Shown piece after piece: positions 1-11,503 of a DNA stretch of 64,000 bases. The DNA is from Trifolium pratense. Its lineage: Eukaryota > Streptophyta > Magnoliopsida > Fabales > Fabaceae. The stretch spans positions 37,596,635-37,660,634 of the forward strand of contig NC_060063.1 in the NCBI RefSeq assembly GCF_020283565.1, given 5' to 3'. The notes under the pieces are model-generated. The model was not told where the DNA came from. It saw only the letters and a list, made by a program, of their open reading frames with translations, and searched no databases. The stretch's first letter is position 1; each line of letters opens with the position of its first letter. The position numbers and the translations under genes were made by a program.

Positions 1-1410
1 TTAAAATCATTACTAAAATTCTGGCAGACAGATTGTCTTCGATTGCTTCGTGTATTATTTCTAGCAACCAGCGGGGTTTCATCCCTGACAGGCAACATTC
101 GGAATGCATTCTTGTAACATCTGAAGTAGTCAATGTGCTTTCTAAGAAGAGTTTTGGGGGCAATATTGCATTAAAGGTGGACATTAAAAAGACGTTCGAC
201 TCTCTGGATTGAAATTTTTTATGAGGTGTTCTTCGCCAATTTGTCTTTGATAGCCAGTTTTGTCGATGGATTGAAGAAATACTCCACTCAGCTAGGCTCT
301 CAATTCTAATTAATGGTCACTCGGTGGGGTTTTTTGAATGTTCGCGAGGTGTCCGTCAAGGAGACCCTTTATCTCTGCTTTTTTTTTTGTCTTGCTGAAT
401 AGGTTCTTAGCAGGGGTATTTCTCTAGCCGTAGAAGCGGAGCAACTTATTCCAATGTCTATTTTTCGTGGGGTTCCTTTGCCTACTCATGTTCTTTATGC
501 TGATGATGTTATGGTTTTTTGTAAAGTTTCCAAAAATCCGCCGCCTCATTAAAATTTTCCAGGATTATGGTGACGCTTCTGGCCAGCGTGTTAATCAAAA
601 TAAAAGTAAGTTCTATGCAGGATCTGTCTCCATTTGGTTTTCAAGCTGGTAGCATTCCGTTTACTTACCTCGGCTGTCCCATTTTCATTGGCTCGCCTCG
701 GAGGATTTATTTCCAAGTTATTGCTGACAGAATTAAAACAAAGCTGGCCACGTGGAATGGTGTTTTATTATCCATTATGGGTCGTGTTCAACTGGTTAGA
801 TCCATCATTTACGGTATGCTAATTTACTCATTTCATGTCTATTCTTGGCTGAAGAACCTGCTGAAAACTTTGGATTCTTGGACCCGTAATTTTATTTGAA
901 GTGGTGATGTCAGTACCCACAAAATTTGCACGGTTGCCTGGCGCAAGGTTTGCTTACCATATGAGGAGGGTGGGCTGGACTTGCGCTCCCTTAGTGGAAT
1001 TAATTCCTCTTTGATGTTGCACTTGTGCCGGAAATTCTATAATAGCATGGATCAATGGGTGGTTCTTTGTAGAGCCCGTTTCTTAAGACAGGGTTTGCCG
1101 ATTCATTATTATAGATGCTCCTCTATTTGTCCTGGTATTCGAGAACATGTTACCACAGTTTGAATTAATTCAATTTGGCTTATTGGTGACGGTGATAGCA
1201 TTTCTTATTGGTCTGATAACTGGTTAGGCTCTCCGCTTCGGGAGCTTTTGAATATTCTGCCTAGTGTTATTGCATGCCTGAAATTTAAAGTTGTGACATT
1301 CATTAACAATGGTGATTGGGTTGTTCCTTCGTGTATCACCGATCATTTGATCAGGCATTGGCTTTGCGTATTAAGAATCTCTCTATTCCTCAGATTCCTT
1401 TGAAAGATAA
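1..1410 (+). pseudogene. LINE (L1-type) reverse transcriptase remnant
   Basis: Translating the plus strand from the window edge gives typical plant LINE ORF2 text: KIITKILADRL, then SNQRGFIPDRQ, then VDIKKTFDSLD followed by an in-frame stop. The active-site motif YADDVMVFCK is encoded at about 496-525, but in another frame. Further downstream comes the SLRSLSGINSS-type segment found in LINE C-terminal regions. Frames change several times and stops interrupt, so no functional protein can be made. The element runs off the left edge and its 3' end cannot be placed; LINE-like coding text fades near 1410. It would have encoded a non-LTR retrotransposon polymerase. Confidence in the family is high, in the boundaries low. 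Confidence 0.85.
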
Positions 1411-1625
1411 GCTAGAAAACCAAATGAAACCAAATGAAAATACTAGAAAACCTAAAACATAGTCCCATCTTTGATTAGCAAGCTAAAAACATAATGTAGC
1501 CATATATGTTTAAAACTATGAAGAACTAAGATAATGCTGATATTATACCATGTTGACATAAATAATAATTTGAAAAATATAAAATTATAAATGTAACTCT
1601 ATGTGTCGATACCAAACATCTCATG

Positions 1626-2885
1626 TCACCTAGTTGAAATATCTTTGCAAGAAAGCTCATCTGAGTTACTAGCCCAGTTGAAAATATCAGGATCAAGATA
1701 ATTAGTCCAATCAATAGGATCAACAAGTTGAGTATCATGATTAAACACTTGATTACCACACTCCACAAATTGACCAAGTTGCTTTGTTGATGAAATAGGA
1801 GGCAAATCAACAAGATCGGTGAAATTCATCATCTCATTAATGTAATCAATTGACTTCACAAGAGGATGAATTTGTTGTTGCATTTGATGTATGGTAACAT
1901 TCTCTTGTACCATCATCTCACTAATATCATCAATTGACTTCATAGGAGCATGAATTTGTTGTTGCATTTGAGGTATGGTAACATTCTCTTGTACCATCAT
2001 CTCACTAATATCATCAATTGACTTCATAGGGGCATGCATTTGAGGTATGAAAACATTCTCTTGTACCACCATCTCACTAATATCATCAATTGACTTCATA
2101 GGAGAATGAATTTGTTGTTGCATTTGAGGTATGGTAACATTCTCTTGTACCATCATCTCACTAATATCATCAATTGACTTCATAGGGGCATGCATTTGAG
2201 GTATGAAAACATTCTCTTGTACCACCATCTCACTAATATCATCAATTGACTTCATAGGAGCATGAATTTGTTGTTGTATTTGAGGTATGGTAACATTCTC
2301 AGCTTGTATATCATCAATTGATTTCATAGGAGCATGAATTTGTTGTTGCATTTGAGGTATGGTAACATTCTCTTGTACCATAATTTGCATGTGAGGAGTG
2401 TTTTGCAAGAAATTAGTGTCATTTTGTTGCATATCTTTAAGCATGCTAATTTTTCCATTACAAACTTGAATCTTTTCCTCTATGCTAGTAATGAAAGAAA
2501 TGAGATTTTTCTCTTCCATTTGATTGAAATTTGGATGCCAAGTTGGATACTTGTTCTTGAGGATATCTTTGTGCACCTTGATAATTGCAGCTTGAGCTAT
2601 ATCTTTTTTATTTTCAAAGTAGTCTTTGACATCAAATATCTTAGGAGGTGTCTCAATCTTTTGATGCTCATATTCTTGAAGCATGGAGTTTACAGTTGTT
2701 GGATCTTCTGGCCATGTCATCGCTCCAAAATTATCATCATCATTGTACACAATCAAGCAAGCTTTTGCTTCGGACTTAGAAAATTCAGAAATTTTGCTTT
2801 TTAATCCATTTATTCTCTGATTGTAAGATAGTTTGCGAGGTTTCCCCTTTTGGATGTATTTCATAGCTATTTTTGCACGACCCAT
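1626..2885 (-). CDS. Type I (M-gamma, AGL80/PHERES-like) MADS-domain protein with internal repeats
   Basis: Uninterrupted 419-residue ORF starting at an ATG (2885). The N-terminus MGRAKIAMKYIQKGKPRKL, then ISEFSKSEAKACLIVYND and a WPED motif, match the layout of plant M-gamma MADS proteins, which act as transcription factors mostly in female gametophyte and endosperm. The MADS domain is eroded: the usual basic KATFKKRKKGL stretch reads LSYNQRINGL, and the LCG motif is gone, so DNA binding is doubtful. Residues ~168-350 are seven units of VQENVTIPQM-QQQIH-APMKSIDDISEMM, long (28 aa) or short (24 aa, lacking QQQI). The acidic C-terminus (about 350-419) is unique. M-gamma genes are normally single-exon, as here. 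It could be an active divergent paralogue or a pseudogene still in frame. Confidence 0.75.
   Translation of the reverse strand: MGRAKIAMKYIQKGKPRKLSYNQRINGLKSKISEFSKSEAKACLIVYNDDDNFGAMTWPEDPTTVNSMLQEYEHQKIETPPKIFDVKDYFENKKDIAQAAIIKVHKDILKNKYPTWHPNFNQMEEKNLISFITSIEEKIQVCNGKISMLKDMQQNDTNFLQNTPHMQIMVQENVTIPQMQQQIHAPMKSIDDIQAENVTIPQIQQQIHAPMKSIDDISEMVVQENVFIPQMHAPMKSIDDISEMMVQENVTIPQMQQQIHSPMKSIDDISEMVVQENVFIPQMHAPMKSIDDISEMMVQENVTIPQMQQQIHAPMKSIDDISEMMVQENVTIHQMQQQIHPLVKSIDYINEMMNFTDLVDLPPISSTKQLGQFVECGNQVFNHDTQLVDPIDWTNYLDPDIFNWASNSDELSCKDISTR
1840..2385 (-). repeat. In-frame coding minisatellite in the MADS-like gene
   Basis: Seven tandem units of 72 or 84 bp lie inside the coding region, all in frame. 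The order along the protein is long, long, short, long, short, long, long. The long-short pair forms a 156-bp higher-order unit: the segment beginning CTAATATCATCAATTGACTT near 2005 recurs at 2161. Copies are nearly identical in the middle and more diverged at both ends, as expected if unequal exchange homogenises the centre. Confidence 0.9.
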
Positions 2886-3600
2886 TCTTCAAATTTCAAA
2901 CAAAATACAATATAGTTAATAAAAACTAGTCAACAAATTAAATGCCCAAAATAATAATAATTCCCATTCGTGCTGAAATATTTAAAGGTTTACGTTCAAA
3001 AAATCAAAATAATTATATTGAGTTAAGCATACGATGACAACTAAAAAAATAATTATTTAGTAAAACAAAAATAAAGAAATATTAAGGAAAATAGAGAGCA
3101 TAAAGAAAATAGATAAAAGAATAGGTCTCGCTAACTTGCACTCATAAGACATATGTTAAGTAATTCAAAAATAATTTAATAGTGTAACTATTTTTACTTT
3201 TAAAAAATCGATAACACATAGACAAAACTATTACTATATATCTATATAATCTTATAAGAAAGTTAATTGCTCTGAATAAGTTTAAACTATCCTTGCTTAA
3301 GGTGCTGTCATGTATCCTAAGTGGGGGTAATTAATGTCCAAAAATTTGATGATTAAACTAAAATTATCACTCCTTTTCAAATGAACCAAGTTATATCAGT
3401 CATTTAGGGCATTTGTGAGTGGAAAAATGTTTTATCAAACTAGATTTTACATTGTAACCAAGCCACTAAGCCATTTATGTCTTTTTCAGTTTGATGAAAC
3501 TAAGCCACAAACACATGTGACATCTTTTTGCTTCTCCCAATGTCTCACCAAATTTCAAATTCAAAATTTTTCCCCCTCATCACTTATTCAAAATTCTATA
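2886..3600. other. Intergenic region upstream of the MADS-like gene
   Basis: AT-rich DNA with no credible coding sequence. It should contain the promoter of the divergent MADS-like gene, but I see no element I can name with confidence. Short ORFs here have no recognisable motif. Confidence 0.4.
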
Positions 3601-3609
3601 TACACTGGA

Positions 3610-3801
3610 TAATTTTAATTTATATATAAATTTTAACTATCGTATACGGATCCTATAAAAAAAAACTATCGTATACGGGATAAATTATCACTGATCAAAA
3701 AATCAAAATAATTATCACATGTGACACAAGTTATAACTAATAAAAATTTCAAAAAAACTATTTTATACGGGATAAGTTCTAACTTATTTAAATTTCAAAC
3801 A

Positions 3802-3875
<74 letters not shown>

Positions 3876-4465
3876 GACAAATTCTAATTGATAATTTTTT
3901 AAAAATAGTTATCAAATGTGAGAAAGTTCTAACCAATTACAATTTTTTTTAAAAAAATTATTTTATATAGAATAAGTTCTAACTTATATAAATTTCAAAA
4001 TAATTATCAAACGTGAGATAGTGAAACATGTTCTAAATTATAAAAACTAAAAAAAAAAACTTTTATACGGGATAAGTTCTAACTTATATAAATTTCAAAT
4101 TAATTATCAGATACGGGACAAATTATAACTTATAAAGATTTCAAAATAATTATCATATGTGAGACAAGTTCTAAATTATAAAAATTTCGAAAAACTTATT
4201 TTATACGGGATAAGTTCTAACTTATATAAATTCCAAATTAACTATATGTACAAGATAAATTTTAACTGATAAAAATTGAGAAATATTTATTAAATGTGAG
4301 ACAAGTTATAAATTATAAATTTCTTTTTTTTTAAAAAAAAACTACTTTATACATGATAATTTCGAACTTACATAAATTTAAAATTAATTGTCGTATACGA
4401 GACTAATTCTAACTTATAAAAATTTTAAAAAATTTATTTTATGCGGGATAAGTTCTAACTTTGTT
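3610..4465. repeat. Degenerate AT-rich dispersed/tandem repeat field
   Basis: The phrase TATACGGGATAAGTTCTAAC with the follow-on TTATATAAATTTCAAA recurs at about 3765, 3975, 4065, 4200 and 4440, with weaker copies between. A second phrase, ATGTGAGACAAGTTCTAAAT, alternates with it. Spacing is irregular (roughly 90-210 bp), so this is a decayed array rather than a clean satellite. A (TA)n tract interrupts it. Confidence 0.6.
3805..3873. repeat. (TA)n microsatellite
   Basis: About 34 uninterrupted TA units, lying within the degenerate repeat field. Confidence 0.97.
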
Positions 4466-5762
4466 ATTCAATGTTCTTTTGATTAACAAGAATCATGTAA
4501 CTATTTAAAATCTTATGTCTTTTAGGGGCATGTTCAAAGTGAATCTGATGTCTTTTCACAATTTTACACCATATAATTATTTTAACCTTTAAAACTAATC
4601 AAAATTCATAATTAACACTTTGCAAAAAAATATATTTGTCCGCATCTTTCCAACAAAATTCTAAATACTTATTAACTACATCTAAATTTTTAAAATAAAT
4701 TACTTCCAATTTTAATTACCAAACTATAACTTAAAAAAATATCGTCTTAACCAAGAACATACTAAAACAATGAATGTTAGAATTTTCTAACATTTAATTT
4801 TTCTTGTCCTTTAATGTTAGAATTTTATAGAAAAAAAGAAGACAAAGTTAACATTTAATTTAAACTTGGTTGTGACCGTGAATGGTTCTTTCCACAAGAC
4901 AACAACATATGAGAGAAGAGAAAAATTAACATCATGATAAAAACAAACCCCAAGAACATACTAAAACAAAATCAAACACAAGAACAAGGACAAAGACAAA
5001 AAAAATAAACAACCATTGTGTAAATATATAAAATACGAAAGTTATAAGATCAGTGTGTTTTACCTTAATAGTGAATGATCTCTCCAAGACTCAAATTATG
5101 TGACTCTGTTGTAATACTCAAAAACAAAAAGTGTGATGTTTGAGTTTGCAGGAGATGTATATATAGAAGGAGATGTTAACAAATAAATTAAGGATAAATA
5201 AAAGTGATTTAGTAAAAAAAAATCAAATATAAAATTTCAATAAGGGATAAATAGTATTTTTTTTAATAATATAAGGGATCAATATTCTATCAAAAAATAA
5301 AATATGGGATCAATATCCTTAAGCTTTTAGATTTAGTTAAAAAAAACATATATTTAGATTTTTTATAACAAATAATTAATTTAGAAACCACAAAAAAAAG
5401 ATCTTATTTGGAAACAAAATATATGTCAATTTTTTTTTTGTGACCCTTTTTTTAGGCAGCCTTTTTTATTTATAAAAACTTGTCTATCAAGTTATAAATA
5501 AAGTTTTTTGATTCAAAAGTTATAAATAAAGTTTATTGTCAAAAACAGAGATGTAAATAAAATTTAATTTGTTGTCTTGTGTTAATTGATCACGAAGATC
5601 TTTGATCAATCGATTTTATACATCTTCCATGTAATATTTCTTCCAAAGTGAGATTATTTTATTTGTCTAAAAAAAATATTTACTTGCTTTTGTTTTTCAC
5701 CAAGATTTACTTTTATTGAACTATTAGGGAAATATATATTAAACCAAATTTTATATAAACAA

Positions 5763-5764
<2 letters not shown>
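4466..5764. other. AT-rich intergenic region, no gene seen
   Basis: Very AT-rich with many A/T homopolymers and short direct repeats. No ORF with a recognisable motif and no RNA gene was found. Confidence 0.4.
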
Positions 5765-5797
<33 letters not shown>

Positions 5798-5799
<2 letters not shown>

Positions 5800-6193
5800 G
5801 GAGGGATCAAATTACACCGGTGTAACATTTGAGTAATGTTACACCGCTCAATAACGCTTTAACGAATACAAATTTTACAAAATCCACCGTTGGATTGAAA
5901 GTTTATATCGTATAGATCATCCACGTTAAATTTTACAAAAATCTAAAATCGTTTGATATGTTATTGAGATCGATGAAGTTTAATGGTTTATGCGTTTTTA
6001 TTGAATACCGTTAATCTTGATCTATCTCAAAAGCATATCAAACGATTTTAGATTTTTATACAATTCAACATGGATAATCTATAGGATATAAACTTTCAAT
6101 CCAACGGTGGATTTTGTAAAATTTGTATTCGTTAAAGCGTTATTGAGCGGTGTAACATTACTCAAATGTTACACCGGTGTAATTTGATCCCTC

Positions 6194-6196
<3 letters not shown>
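5798..6196. mobile_element. 399-bp foldback MITE (family A), flanked by (TA)n
   Basis: The element opens GGGGAGGGATCAAATTACAC and closes with its complement GTGTAATTTGATCCCTCCCC. The two halves are nearly complementary for over 100 bp per arm, passing through ACACCGGTGTAACATTTGAG and AATCCACCGTTGGATTGAAA. (TA)n lies directly on both sides (5766-5797 and 6197-6259). That fits insertion at TA, or microsatellite growth from a TA target duplication. There is no coding capacity. Related copies lie at 53837-54234 and, as a decayed half, near 12230-12345. Confidence 0.9.

Positions 6197-6259
<63 letters not shown>
6197..6259. repeat. (TA)n microsatellite
   Basis: Uninterrupted TA tract on the right edge of the family A MITE; its partner lies at 5766-5797. 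Confidence 0.95.
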
Positions 6260-6261
<2 letters not shown>

Positions 6262-7480
6262 AATATAAAGAATAAAAAATTATTGGTCTTTAAAATATGG
6301 AATATCTAATATAGATCTGATCTAAAGTGACTCAAAGTTGGTTATCTTGACCTTCAAGTCATCTCATTTTGTCCCTTGACAACCGAAGAATAAACGGTTA
6401 ACTTGTCTCTCTAAGATCAGTTCTATGAATTTATTTATTTCTCATATTTTTAGAAAAGACAATCATTATGCCGATAAACTTAATGTTTTCATTTGGTGGG
6501 ATTTCACACCTGTTGGCAGTTGGCACTAGAGAAGATCTAGCTAGAATGGTCTCTTTTTTTTTTTGGTAGAAACTAGAATGGTCTTTTCTATTACAGGTTT
6601 TGTTAATTTTCTCTCGAAGGTTTTAATCGTTCAAAGAACCAAATATATTAAAAATAAATCCCCAAATTGGCACAAGGTGTGCGAAAAATAGAGGCTAACA
6701 AGAGTCAATTACATGAAGAAAAAAAATAAAAAAGAGAAACTTTGAGAGTTTTGTTTGGTTCCCTTCTTTCTACTCCACCTTTCTATTTATTTATAATTTT
6801 GAAGTTTTTTTTTTTAAAAATATTCATTGAGAAAATAATATATATAATCTACATTATTGACTAAATACATTACTTTTTCAATGAATTTAAAAAGTTAATT
6901 TTTTTTATAATTTTTTTTACTTATATATACACTTTTTCTATACCTTATGAAATACACGGTTCACCTTCCAACTGGTCTTATATGTGTTGGTCTTTTTTAT
7001 TAGGGTTTTTAAATAAAAAAAAAAAACAATTTACAGTGAAAATTCATTTTAGTCCCTTAAAATAGACATTAAAATACGAGAATTTTGAGTATAAATATGC
7101 ACAATGGAATTAAAATGAATAAAAATTGATCGGACTTTTATTTAAATTTAAAATATGAGCATAGACATGTGCTTGTCAAATACACAAAGTTGAACAAGAA
7201 ACATGAATTCTTTTATTCCAACCTCATATCCACTTTCAACTATTAATTGTATGAGCCCCTCTTATTTATAACAATGTTTCAAACAATGAGGTATCTCCTA
7301 AATGAATCTTTCTATACAGTTCTACTACTGTGAGAACAAGTTGAATGAAGATGATGATAGTGAAAATATCCCAACCAAAAGAATCACTTGAAGCCAAATA
7401 TTACCTGTTACAATACAAGACAATTTGTTAGTAACATTTATAAAAACATCGAGCTTAAACGAATATTAGACAATCACAAG
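6260..7480. other. AT-rich intergenic region, no gene seen
   Basis: Homopolymer-rich sequence with no supported coding or RNA feature. The 3' flank of the pectin methylesterase gene lies to its right. Confidence 0.4.
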
Positions 7481-7484
7481 TAAT

Positions 7485-7625
7485 TTGTCCGTAAGTCCTG
7501 TTTCAACTGACAAATATCAATATTGGTAAGTTAAACGCCTTCATCTAGATTCAAACTCAGAACCTCAGAGTTGTGTGCGTGAGTTTCTAGTGATAACTGT
7601 CACTTCATTAATGAAAACGAAATTT
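7485..7625. mobile_element. SINE-like fragment
   Basis: The sequence around AGATTCAAACTCAGAACCTC resembles the B-box region of plant tRNA-derived SINEs (GGTTCGAACC-type, degenerate), and TCCTGTTTCAACTGACAAAT is SINE-like. No clear ends or target duplication, so the call is tentative. Confidence 0.35.
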
Positions 7626-7768
7626 CCTACTTGGGCATGCAGCGGCGTTAAAACTCTTAGGGAGATTTTTCCGCCCATTTGGATCAGACAAGGCTCGAAG
7701 GATTAGTCTCTGCAGTTGCGGGCAGAGGATACATGGTTGATGTCAAAAAATACAATACTAGTAATTTC

Positions 7769-10060
7769 TTATGTGCCCTTAACTTTACCTTTGTTGACAA
7801 AACCACTACTCTTTGCTCCAGCTCCGGCTCCGGCTCCAGTTCCATGACCACCAGTAGGATCAAGAGGATTAGTTTTAGCATCTAAAGGACCAAGTGCATA
7901 AGGAACCTCAGATTTCACAATCCAAGAATCCTTATCAGATGAGTTAGCAAGCTCAAAGAATTTGCCAGGGTAATAAGCAGCTGCTTCAGTAGCTGTAATA
8001 GTCTTAACACCAGGCCATTTAACTCTCTTTGATGTATCGGCACCATCACCTTTGTTATTATACTCATAGAAAGTACATGTATCAGTAAAAGCACTTCCCA
8101 TCCATGGCAAGTAACCTTCAGGGTTGAAAATGGCATCAATGTCTGAATCCATGATAACAACTTTGGAATATGCCTTCCATGGTCTTCCTAGGTATGATAT
8201 TTTGGGATCAATCTTGGCTACATCTGGTTCACCTAGTTAAAAATCGGAGAAGAAAAATTTATTATTAATAACGGTGACACTGAAGTATGAGGGATTTTTT
8301 TAGTTAAAAAAAAGTTTGGTTTACCTGTGAATTTACAACTTTGGAAAACAAAACCACTTGCGCTATCGGCTTTGGTTCTTCCGTTGGCGGCTACGTTGCA
8401 TTTTTGGTCGTCTAATGGTTTTCTTATGGTCAGTTTGCAGTTTTGGAAAACTCCGAAGGCATCACCGAAGACCATGTCAATTGTGCCGGAGATACTGCAG
8501 TCACGGAAGAATTGACGTTGGGATTCGGTGAAGAGTGTGGCTTGGTAACCATCTATTTGACAGTTGTAGATGATTGCTTGATCTGCGGTTACTCGGAGTG
8601 CAACTGCTTGATGTTTTTCTGCTCCTGCTGTGTTTTCGAAGCCAACATCCTTTGCAATGAAGTTTGCACCATTAACACCTGCAATTTTTATCCAAATTAA
8701 TTAATTAGGGTTGGTAGTAATGGAATGGTTCTTATCGCGATTCTTGATATTGAGGAGAATCGCAGCCAAATGCAGCAATAAGACCCTAATGGTGTTATGA
8801 TTTTGGCAACATAAAGATTTTTTATGTCGCAATCCAGATTGTCGTTGCGACATTTAAAAATCTATGGTGGACCACCTTGACATTGACTCTCGAAAGTAAA
8901 AGTTCATAGTTTGAGACAGTGACTTGATCGGTGTCAGTTTAACATAAACAAAAAACAGATATATGCATCTCAAAATTGATCAAGCGATTATCAATTAAAC
9001 TTACCTCCAAAAGACAGAATTTACCTGGATTAAAACCAAAAGCCACTATAATTGCAGAGACTAAAATTATATTTAAACTGAAAAGCCTTTTAACATGAAC
9101 TATTAGGTACTTACCGAAGGTTGCGGTGTTGTAAGGTAGTAAACCATCAGCAAAGTTAAGGCTACCAGTGAATTTAGTCTTTGTAGGACCATCACCAATG
9201 ATAGTAACATAAGTCATTTCCTTAGCCACATTAACAGTCTCCGTATAAACACCTTCCTTAACATGAATCACAAAAGGTTGTGCATTATTAGCAGGAACAG
9301 TCTTAAGAGCATCAGTTAATGTCTTAAACTGTCCACTACCATCTTGAGCAACAACAGCATTAGGTTTAACATTATCATCGGCAAGAAGACGTCGTTGTCC
9401 TTCGCTAACCCAAGAAGGATAACCATCGACAAGTGACAAAAGTTTCCTGTTGTGTGTGTTTGTATTAAAATTATTAAGTAAGCCAGAAACAGCACTAAGC
9501 ATGTCAATAGCATTACTACTTAATGCCATAGAAGTGTTCAAAACCTTAGCCATGTGTTCACCGGCTTGTGTTTTCGAATTCTCGAAACCATCTAAACATG
9601 TTTGTTGATGTGAAAGTGTACCAGTTAACCAAACTTTAAGATCATAAGCATATTCATTAACCTTATTGACATCAAATTTATCTAATGTACCAACAGATTT
9701 ATGCATTCCATCAACAGCATAATCCAACACTTCATTACAAACTTCAATTGCTTGTTTTGTCATGTTGTCTTTTGCCAATTCTTGATAAAGAGATGTATTG
9801 TTGATATGTTTCGATAACTCGTCAATGGTTGCATTGAATGCAGCTTTAAGAAGCGCTTTCATATCGGTTGTATCGCTTGGTGCTTTTTCGAGACTCTTGT
9901 GACATGTTTCTTGGTATTGTGTTGATTGACAAAGCATTTCTACGCTATTTTGTTGTCCAGCGACCGTACCGATCATAGCGACAAAAAGTATGGAAGATAT
10001 ACCAAGAAGTGCAAACCTTTTCCTTTGGTCACAAACAACATTGTTATGTATTACTCCCAT
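7769..10060 (-). CDS. Pectin methylesterase with N-terminal PME inhibitor domain (three exons)
   Basis: Exons 10060-9115, 8678-8325 and 8232-7769 join through GT..AG introns (both phase 1) into one 587-residue frame. The product de-esterifies cell-wall homogalacturonan. A hydrophobic segment (~16-36, [20 protein letters not shown]) serves as signal or anchor. A PMEI domain follows with its four cysteines (MLCQ, ETCH, EVCN, QTCL). Dibasic RKLL and RRLL motifs are processing sites in this family. The PME domain begins at [15 protein letters not shown]. Seen: GVYTE, HQAVALR (338-344), GTIDMVFGD with Asp383, and LGRPW. Region II, normally GYQDTL, reads GYQATL, so Ala362 replaces the Asp that acts as acid/base in carrot PME. 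The C-terminus has an unusual Gly/Ala-rich tail ([11 protein letters not shown]). Type I PMEs of this kind are often pollen-expressed; that is not shown here. Confidence 0.93.
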
Positions 10061-10143
10061 ATTTCTATCACTTCTTTTGGGCAGTGTTTTTCAAATGCCC
10101 TAAAGGGAGGGGCAGGTCTGTTTTCTTAATCTGTGACATGCAT

Positions 10144-10176
10144 TGTGTGTGTGTGTGTATATATATACACACACAT
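10144..10176. repeat. Palindromic (GT)n(AT)n(AC)n tract
   Basis: A GT run, a TATATATA core and an AC run form a near-perfect palindrome about 85-115 bp upstream of the PME start codon. The core could act as a TATA region on either strand; that role is inference. Confidence 0.8.
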
Positions 10177-11503
10177 GTATTGAACTAATTTTAGAAGAAA
10201 AATTATGTTCACTTGTTAAACGAAAAAATAGTTGGATAAATTTAGTAATTAACCAATTTTGGCATTTAAGTAAGTGCTAATTATAATGTGTTTAGATTAG
10301 AGGATGTCCTTCAATGGTTGAATTTAGTATTTGAATGTAACAATTCAAATACTTCTTTAATGATCAATGTGTTATGCGTATATTTCTATAGTATCCCAAA
10401 ATAGCACCTACTAGAATATTTTGTTAGAACCATGTTTTAATTATTAACTTAAACTATAAAGTTCTATAATTAATTATATTAAGAATCATCCCACTTTAGA
10501 AACTGTCCTTACATGTAGATGGCGACTAAACCACCTTCAATCATGTGAAAAATTAAGGATTATTCTTAACTATGCTTAAATATTATGAACAAAGCATCAG
10601 GATGCTTAGTACTTACCAAAATGTTCTTGGTATTATGAACAATTTTTGTGTTGGACTGATCCATACATGACTTCTCTCTGACTTCAATTGGCTCCCCACT
10701 AGTGGATAGTGGAATTGGTCTCGCAGATTAGTCCATCTTTAAGACGAATACAAAGTTTAAAAAAAAAAAAAAAGTATTTACCAAAATGAATAAGACATAA
10801 GGAATCTATCCACAAAATAATATTAGTACACATATTAGTAGACAGTAGTGTCAAAATATAAACATTGGATTACTTTAAGTTGCAGTCAACACTTTCCTGC
10901 ATTCACACATTCGGTCATCTATAGCCGCTTGATCAAGATCTGATGGTTTAAAGTTAAGCTCGGTATTTTAAAATATAAACTAAAAATTAAAGTATGTTTG
11001 TTTTACCATATGAACAAGATCGATAAACTATCGATAAACTATCAATATCTCCGACTGCATAAATGCATCAACAACATAACTACGGTGAGCTCAATTTCAT
11101 TTTTTAAAGAAGTAATATTATCTTGTAGTACATTCAATGCCATGACTTGAAATTTTTAAAGAGGTTCTTTATAATTTTTTTTACTTTTGTTTCTATTTTT
11201 GTTAAGAATTTTTGTTTTCTTAACAAGTGATTCGGAGAATTTAGGAATTACATCATCTGTACTTTCTTGCTTATACTCGAGACCAGGTAAGTCTTTAATA
11301 AGAAGTTAAAAGAGTCACATACCTGGAATATACAATGAAAAAGCTTATTTTGATAAAAAAAAAAAAAACTCCTATAGATTACATAATGCTTCCAAAAAGC
11401 ATCTCAGAACTCTTATATATATGTTTTTCCCTCAGAACACTTTATTAGAGGGATTATGAATTCCCCTTTCATGAGCTTTTATCTGGTGACTTTCTTTTTG
11501 TTC
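10177..11503. other. Intergenic region between the PME and IBR3-like genes
   Basis: No coding sequence recognised. It holds the PME promoter side and the 3' flank of the IBR3-like gene (both on the minus strand). A-rich runs occur near 10760 and 11355. Confidence 0.4.

Noticed and set aside
9019..9114. PME reading frame continuing past TATFG into [10 protein letters not shown]
   Set aside because: This is intron 1: a GTAAGT donor follows TATFG and splicing to 8678 restores the conserved PME sequence.
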